Source: Parietaria judaica (lineage: Eukaryota; Streptophyta; Magnoliopsida; Rosales; Urticaceae). Taken from it: a stretch of DNA of 64,000 bases. A program made the position numbers and the translations under genes. Below the pieces are notes generated by a model. It was not told the origin of the DNA. It saw nothing but the letters and a program-made list of their open reading frames with translations, and ran no database searches. The stretch spans positions 26,688,001 through 26,752,000 of the forward strand of contig OX940869.1 in assembly GCA_954871525.1 (NCBI GenBank), written 5' to 3'. This document shows, in pieces, positions 59,014 to 64,000 of the stretch (the first letter of the stretch is position 1; each line of letters opens with the position of its first letter).

Positions 59014-60386
59014 ATGGATGTGACCTTCCGTGAGCATGAGTCCTACTACGATGTGCATGTTTCTTCTCCCTTTGGAGACTCGCATGATACGCGAGAGGGG
59101 GAGAATGGTGGCAGTAGTTCTAGTTCCAGACCATCTACAGTAACTGTGGTGAGACGGCCAATTTCGTATGATTCGAGCTCGGAGTCAGAGACTGAGGTGA
59201 TAGAGGTCAGAGGCGGTGACAGAGGTCAGGCTCAGGGGGAGAGCTCAGGGTCAGAAAGTGAGGAGGAGGCTCATGTGACTGACGGGGACAAAGATCAAGC
59301 TCAGGGGGAGCTAAGTACTCCCGGGGATAGAGTTACGGTTTAGGAGGAACCAACAGAGAGGAACATTGGGAGAGATGGTCCAGCTCAAGGGGAGCTAAAG
59401 GTGTATACGAGGAGGAGGCAACGGGGTCAGGCAATGCCCGAGCCACCTACACCAGTGGAAGCTACTTTACAAAGGAGTTCGCGAGGTGATGCGGGACGTC
59501 CTCCGAATAGATATGGCTACGACATTGGAGATTATGTCTCGTATGAGGATGTTGGGGATGAAACTCGGGCAATGTTCACGTCACTGGATGCGGTCACTAT
59601 TCTTAAGAGATGGCAGCAAGCGATGGCAGATCCGAAGTGGAAAGCTGCGATGAAAGATAAACTCGGTGCCTTCGAAAAGAATAAGACGTGGGATCTTGTC
59701 TCGCTTCCAGCGCGGAAGAATGTTGTGGGATGTAGATGGGTATTCACAGTCAAGAAAAACCCAGAAGGGCGCATTGAGCGCTACAAGGCACGGTTAGTTG
59801 CAAAGGGGTATATAGTCAGACGTACGGCATCGACTATAACGAGACATTCGCACCGGTGGTGAAGATGAGTACGGTGAGGACTCTTGTATCGGTGGCAGCC
59901 AATCGTGGATGGAAGCTGCACGAACTCGATGTTTAGAATGTGTTTCTTCACTAAGACTTGATGGAGGAATTGTACATGGAGATACCGCCGGGATTTGAGA
60001 CTGAGCATACGACAGGGAACGTGGTCATGCTGAATAAGTCGTTGTATGGTTTGAAGCAATCTCCGAGAGCCTGGTTTGATCGATTCAAAAAGGCTATGAT
60101 AGACATCGGATACGAGCAGATCAACGCTGACCACACGGTCTTCCATCAGCGGCGAGGAGATCGGACCACTATACTGGCGGTTTATGTGGACGATATAATC
60201 ATCACGGGTGATGATGAGGGCGAAATCACACGACTGAAGGAGAGACTCGGAAAACAATTTGAAGTGAAGGATCTAGGGGGGTTGAAATACTTCCTGGGGA
60301 TTGAGGTGGCTCGAGGAGCAAAGGGAATAGTCCTAAACCAGAGGAAGTATGCCCTAGATATCCTTACAGAAACCGGTATGCTATGA
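59014..60386 (+). pseudogene. Copia-2 reverse transcriptase
   Basis: An acidic Gln-rich linker with repeated QAQGESS/QAQGELS leads to [61 protein letters not shown] frameshift at about 59815 moves it to [17 protein letters not shown] and FLH are each followed by a stop, then MEIPPGFE, LNKSLYGLKQSPRAWFDRF, catalytic AVYVDDIIITG, EVKDLGGLKYFLGIEV. Confidence 0.92.
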
Positions 60387-61080
60387 TGCAAGCCCGCGGC
60401 GTCTCCAATTGATCAGAAGACCATGTTGAGTGCCGAGTCGGGGAAGTCGGTTGATCGTGAAAGATACCAGAGGATGGTGGGCCTTTTGATATACTTGTGT
60501 CATACTCGTCCGGATATTTCATTTGCTCTGAGCGTGGTGAGCCGCTACATGCATGATCCGAGAGATGGACATATGACTGCAGTATATCGGATTCTCCGAT
60601 ACCTGAAGAGAGCTCCAGGAAAAGGGTTGCTCTTCAAGAAGAACAACCATCTCGAGGTGGAGAGCTATTGTGATGCCGATTGGGCTAGTTATGCAAACGA
60701 TAGGAAGTCTACATCCGGGTATTGTATGTTTATCGGTGGTATCCTAGTGTCTTGGAAGAGCAAGAAACAGTCTATCGTAGCAAGGTCTACAGTGGAGGCG
60801 GAATACCGAGCGATGGCATCCAGTGTCGCGGAGTTACTGTGGTTGAAGATTCTACTAAAGGAGCTAAAGATGGACCAAGGTGCCCAAATGAAGCTATGGT
60901 GCAACAATCAAGCGGCGATTAGCATTGCCAACAACCCAGTGCAGTACGACAGAACCAAGCACATCGAGATTGACCAGTTCTTCGTCAGACATCACCTCGA
61001 TAGCTGGGAACTTAAGCTGAACTACATTGGTACACGATAGCAAATAGCGGATTGCCTCACTAAGGGATTGGGCCCTATTG
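60387..61080 (+). pseudogene. Copia-2 RNase H
   Basis: After a TGA at 60384: YQRMVGLLIYLCHTRPDISFALSVVSRYM, SYCDADWASYANDRKSTSGY, ARSTVEAEYRAMASSVAEL, LWCNNQAAISIANNPV, RTKHIEIDQFFVRHHL. A TAG where Gln is expected (GTR*QIADCLTKGL) precedes the end. Catalytic D, E and D are preserved. Confidence 0.92.
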
Positions 61081-61107
61081 ACCAGTTGAGATAATGTGAC
61101 AAGATGG

Positions 61108-61120
61108 GCTTGAGGGGGAG
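61108..61120 (+). promoter_or_regulatory. Copia-2 polypurine tract
   Basis: GGCTTGAGGGGGAG just before TGTTGTGAATAATTG, the position expected for plus-strand priming. Confidence 0.8.
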
Positions 61121-61191
61121 TGTTGTGAATAATTGTAATTAGATGAGTTTATTACTGTTCACTATTAGGTTGAATACCCAAAACAACTACA
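61121..61191 (+). repeat. Copia-2 3' LTR
   Basis: 71 bp, TGTTGTGAATAATTG ... AACAACTACA. It is shorter than the 5' LTR by an internal deletion of about 40 bp. Confidence 0.88.
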
Positions 61192-62534
61192 TGTTGCTAC
61201 AAGAAATGTTACATCTTTCTTTGCAGGGAATTGTGCCAAAGGATGTTAGACTTGCCGTAACCCGATTAAGTAAGTTTTTCAATTCAATTTGTTCGAAGAG
61301 TATCAATCCGGACGATTTAGAGGCGTTGCAAGAACAGCTGGTCGAGACAATATGTTTGTTCGAGAAGTTATTTCAACCATGTTTTTTTGACATAATGATT
61401 CACTTAACTATTCATTTAGTTCGTGAAGTTCAATTGTGTGGACCAGTTTTTTTACGATGGATGTATCAAATCGAAAGATATATGAAGGTTTTGAAAGGTT
61501 ATGTGAGGAATCACAATCAGCCGGAAGGGAGTATAGTCGAAAACTACATCGCAGGGGAGTCAGTTAAATTCTGTTCAGAGTATTTAGCCAAAGGAAAAGC
61601 AATCAAGTTGCCATCGGATACATGTTTTGAATCAAAACCCTTATCCATAGGTAAAATACATTAACTCAATCATTTATATATTGATTCTTTATTGTATTAA
61701 TTTATTTGGTTTGAAATTCATTATTAATTCATTTACTTTAATTTTGATATATAGGCAATCCTACAATCGTGGATACTCAAAAACGAGAGCAAGCCATTCT
61801 ATATGTGCTACACAATGAGCCGGAATTTGAACCACTTATTGAAGTTCATAAGAAAGAATTGGTAGCTACTCATGGAAGGAAAGCAAAAAATAAAAATTGG
61901 TTACAAAAGGAGTACAACAGCTCGTTCCTAAATTGGCTACGAAAACGCTAGTACAAAGAGAATGGATATTCAAGGAAACTGAGGAACATATCCGAAAGGC
62001 CCTCATTATATAACAAGGTACAATGCATGGCATGTTAATGGTTTCACAATTTACACCCCGAGAATGAGACGACAAACACCCTGTTCGAAATAGCGGTGTT
62101 ACAGTTTTTGGTGAAGGGAAGCATGTTTCGTCAACGAAAGATAAGAATCCAAAACACGGTGTTATAAAATACTATGGGTACATAGAAGAAATATGGGAAC
62201 TCAACTACTACGGTCACCGAATTGCATTGTTCAAGTGTAAATGGGCCGACAACAATCACGTTAAAGTTGACAATGAAAGAGTTACAACAACGACTTTAGA
62301 AGGATCGGTTACAAAAACGTTCGTTCATGTTGGCGACGCAAGCTAGTCAAGTGTTTTATGTCTCTGATCCGGCCAATTCAGAATTAAGTCTAGTAATTCA
62401 TCTAAATCCGAGAATTTTTTAAGACATGAATGACGAAGACGAAGACATTTGTAGCATCGCCCCTTTTCAGAAAGTTTACATCCAATTGAGGGTGGAGGAT
62501 TTTGAAGATGATGTTCCCATTTGCGTCGTTTAGA
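61192..62534 (+). pseudogene. TNP2 transposase, right part with DUF4218- and DUF4216-like regions
   Basis: Resumes after copia-2: LLQEMLHLSLQGIVPKDVRLAV, FNSICSKSI, then the DUF4218 core HLTIHLVREVQLCGPVFLRWMYQIERYMK, VRNHNQPEGSIVENYI. A GT...AG intron (61651-61754) keeps the frame: SIG, then NPTIVDTQKREQAILYVL. After frameshifts ITRYNAWHVNGFTIYT and NSGV lead to the DUF4216 core YYGYIEEIWELNYYGHRIALFKCKWAD and ASQVFYVSDP. These are the usual C-terminal modules of CACTA transposases. Confidence 0.88.
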
Positions 62535-62639
62535 TTGACATGTGTATCGAAAATTGTTAATGAAATGAATTTTCTTAAACTTTCAAGTTATATTATAATA
62601 ATTAGATGTCTGGAAATATTATTGTTGTTCTCAGTATCA

Positions 62640-63330
62640 TAGAGGCGCAAATTAAATGGTCGCAGCTCCATATGCTTATGACCCTGCTCGCCGCAGCCAT
62701 ATTGATTATACCCGCGGCCATCGTACCACATTTTAATCTGAGAACATTTTAATATTACTTTCATGTATAGCCTAGGCCACAAAAATATGGCCAAAGCTGA
62801 TTTGGGTTTATGACCCTGTTAGCCGCGGCCATATGATGCACAATTTGATCCGAGAGCATTAACATTTAATGTTCCAGTATAACCGCGGCGAAACATATAC
62901 AGCCGCAGCTGATTTGGGTTTATGACCTCATTAGCCACGGAAATAAATGTTATGGCCGCGGCCATATGGTGCACAATTTGATCCGAGAGCATTAATATTT
63001 TATGTTCTAGTATAGCCGCGCCGAAACATATATGGCCGCAGCTGGTTTGGGTTTATGACCCCGTTAGCCGCGGCCATAAATGTCAAGGCCACGGCCAAAT
63101 GGTGCACAATTTGATCCGAGAGCATTAATAATTTATGTTCCAGTATAGCCGCGGCGAAACATATATGGCCGCAGCTGAAGTGGGTTTATGACCCCGTTCG
63201 CCGCGGCCGTATTTGTTAGGGCCGCGGCCAAATGGTGCATATTTTTATCCGAGAGGATTTTAAATTTTACTTTCCATTATAGCCGCGGCGAAACGTATAT
63301 GGCCGCGGCGAAATTGATTTTTTTTTTTTT
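62640..63330. repeat. CACTA-type GCCGCGGC array, right
   Basis: About five copies of a unit of 112-133 bp, each with gggtttatgacc, gccgcggcca, tggtgcacaatttgatccgag, agcattaat and agccgcggcgaaacat. Unit starts, judged by tttgggttta, are near 62801, 62913, 63046 and 63179. The motifs are partly palindromic. Confidence 0.88.
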
Positions 63331-63512
63331 TACCGAGTTTAATTTGTTAAATCTATTTTCCATGTTTTACATGAAAAGCCGCTGCAAACAATTCCCAAAA
63401 GCAGAAAGATAATAAAAAATAAAAAACATACGATTAATCTTCATAAGTGCATAATCTTAATTAAAAACAAAACATTGTTTTAATATAAACGTCATAACTT
63501 CTAAATTAAAAA
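63331..63512. other. AT-rich spacer
   Basis: No gene; lies between the array and the minus-strand frame at the right edge. Confidence 0.5.
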
Positions 63513-63567
63513 TTAAACAAGTTCTAATAAAATAAACATAACATTGATCAGTAAAAACGGCCGTCTA

Positions 63568-64000
63568 AATCCCAACATTGACGTCGTCACCCGTGCCGCC
63601 ATTTTCACCCGTGTTGACACCTTCACGCGTGTTGACATTTTGCTCCGCCTCGGGCCCACCTTGAGAAACGGGAGGAGGGTTTGGTGGATGATGCGGTTGA
63701 GGATGCGCCATAAATCTAGGAAACTCCGGTGCTGGACGACCAAGTGGCGTGAATTGAGGAAACGGGGAACTTTCCGAGGAAAAGTGTCTGGCGCCATAAT
63801 CGGACAGTTGCTTCATGTATCCGCAAATGTTTTGCATTTCATCGAGCAAGTTTTGCATAGCAAAACACATGAACTCGGCAACAGGATCACTCATGAAGAA
63901 TTCTTCGCCTTCATAATAATCTCCTGCATTCTCCTCCTCCTCTACCATTGGTTCTTCAATGACAGGCTCCGGTTGCGGCGGCGCTCGTTGTCGCTTTCCT
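63568..64000 (-). CDS. Unrecognised Pro-rich, acidic frame, runs off the window
   Basis: An open minus-strand frame entering from beyond 64000 (KRQRAPPQPEPVIEEPMVEEEE). It continues through EGEEFFMSDPVAEF, MQNLLDEMQNICGYMKQL and a Pro/His-rich stretch (PHHPPNPPP) to an Asn/Gly/Thr-rich end (GVNTGENGGTGDD), with the stop just before 63568. I do not recognise it. A position inside or beside the CACTA element makes another element-encoded protein likely. Confidence 0.45.

Larger units (their letters stand above)
51960..61191 (+). mobile_element. Copia-2: Ty1/copia element with very short LTRs, inserted in TNP2
   Basis: 5' LTR 51960-52064, 3' LTR 61121-61191, primer site directly after the 5' LTR and purine tract before the 3' LTR. 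Order: gag, zinc knuckle, protease, integrase, RT, RNase H. Short LTRs fit the Ale/Retrofit type, a tentative placement. A hAT-type element sits in its leader and an antisense solo LTR in its gag. Compared with TNP2, about 20 bp of target is lost at the insertion and no duplication is visible. Confidence 0.9.
45537..64000. mobile_element. CACTA (En/Spm) superfamily element(s), right end outside the window
   Basis: The left terminus is taken as CACTAGTATAAATAG at 45537. Inside are GC-rich subterminal arrays, a minus-strand Tnp1/En-Spm-like gene ending in a Ulp1-type protease, and plus-strand TNP2 with its DUF4218- and DUF4216-like parts. These families are found together in plant CACTA elements. 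Arrays at 50385-50878 and 62640-63330 share the same ~133-bp unit. The middle array cuts off the start of TNP2, so this could be one rearranged element or two fused ones. A second CACTA (45499) was considered as the terminus. Confidence 0.8.

Noticed and set aside
51960..61191. A 5-bp duplication tgttg around copia-2
   Set aside because: The left flank is gggat; the match on the right is ambiguous with the LTR start itself.

Overview
The window is nuclear DNA of a flowering plant, probably a eudicot. It holds LTR retrotransposons with plant initiator-Met primer sites, a CACTA transposon, hAT-type miniature elements, a LINE tail, a plant receptor-like protein (RLP) gene and an F-box gene related to SKIP14. 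No bacterial-type operon, CRISPR array, rRNA gene or tRNA gene was seen. About 85-90% is transposable element sequence, mostly decayed.

Layout. 1-640: a 65-bp tandem array and a TA microsatellite. 902-1927 (-): an F-box/SKIP14-like reading frame broken by one stop codon. It lies in the same orientation behind a Tat-type gypsy LTR and primer site (2465-3275). 3276-4679: the 3' part of a long copia-type LTR. 5390-36842: a nested stack. An outer gypsy gag remnant is split by a CRM-like chromovirus (5685-36258, 5-bp target duplication cgtat). That element is split after its primer site by a copia element with 2.1-kb LTRs (copia-1, 6485-30106). Copia-1 contains a minus-strand Tekay-like gypsy element (10872-19588), a 4.4-kb solo LTR of the same family (20539-24960, duplication gcata), a duplicated piece of copia-1 itself and a 238-bp solo LTR (26059-26296, duplication gaacc). 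The CRM integrase has been replaced by an antisense LTR fragment.

36843-41954: a gene-free region with a 471-bp inverted-repeat element carrying three G-boxes, a 440-bp hAT-type element (duplication TTTACAAA) and a LINE RNase H fragment. 41955-44674 (+): an RLP gene of about 905 codons, complete from signal peptide to membrane anchor except for one single-base frameshift. It is the best host gene here.

45537-64000: one CACTA superfamily element, or two adjoining ones, running off the right edge. A Tnp1/En-Spm-like gene with a Ulp1-type protease end lies on the minus strand and TNP2 on the plus strand. Three arrays rich in GCCGCGGC flank or separate them. TNP2 is split by a second copia element with 105-bp LTRs (copia-2, 51960-61191). 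Copia-2 itself carries a hAT-type element (52930-53681) and a 2.7-kb antisense solo LTR (54590-57318, duplication acgag).

No transposon here looks able to move by itself: each coding region has stops, frameshifts, deletions or lost catalytic residues. Many of the changes are C-to-T or G-to-A, as expected from deamination of methylated cytosine in silenced elements. The most unusual observations are the F-box frame behind a Tat LTR, the extra intact gag-like ORF in the Tekay-like element, and the tandem duplication that carries one insertion event twice.
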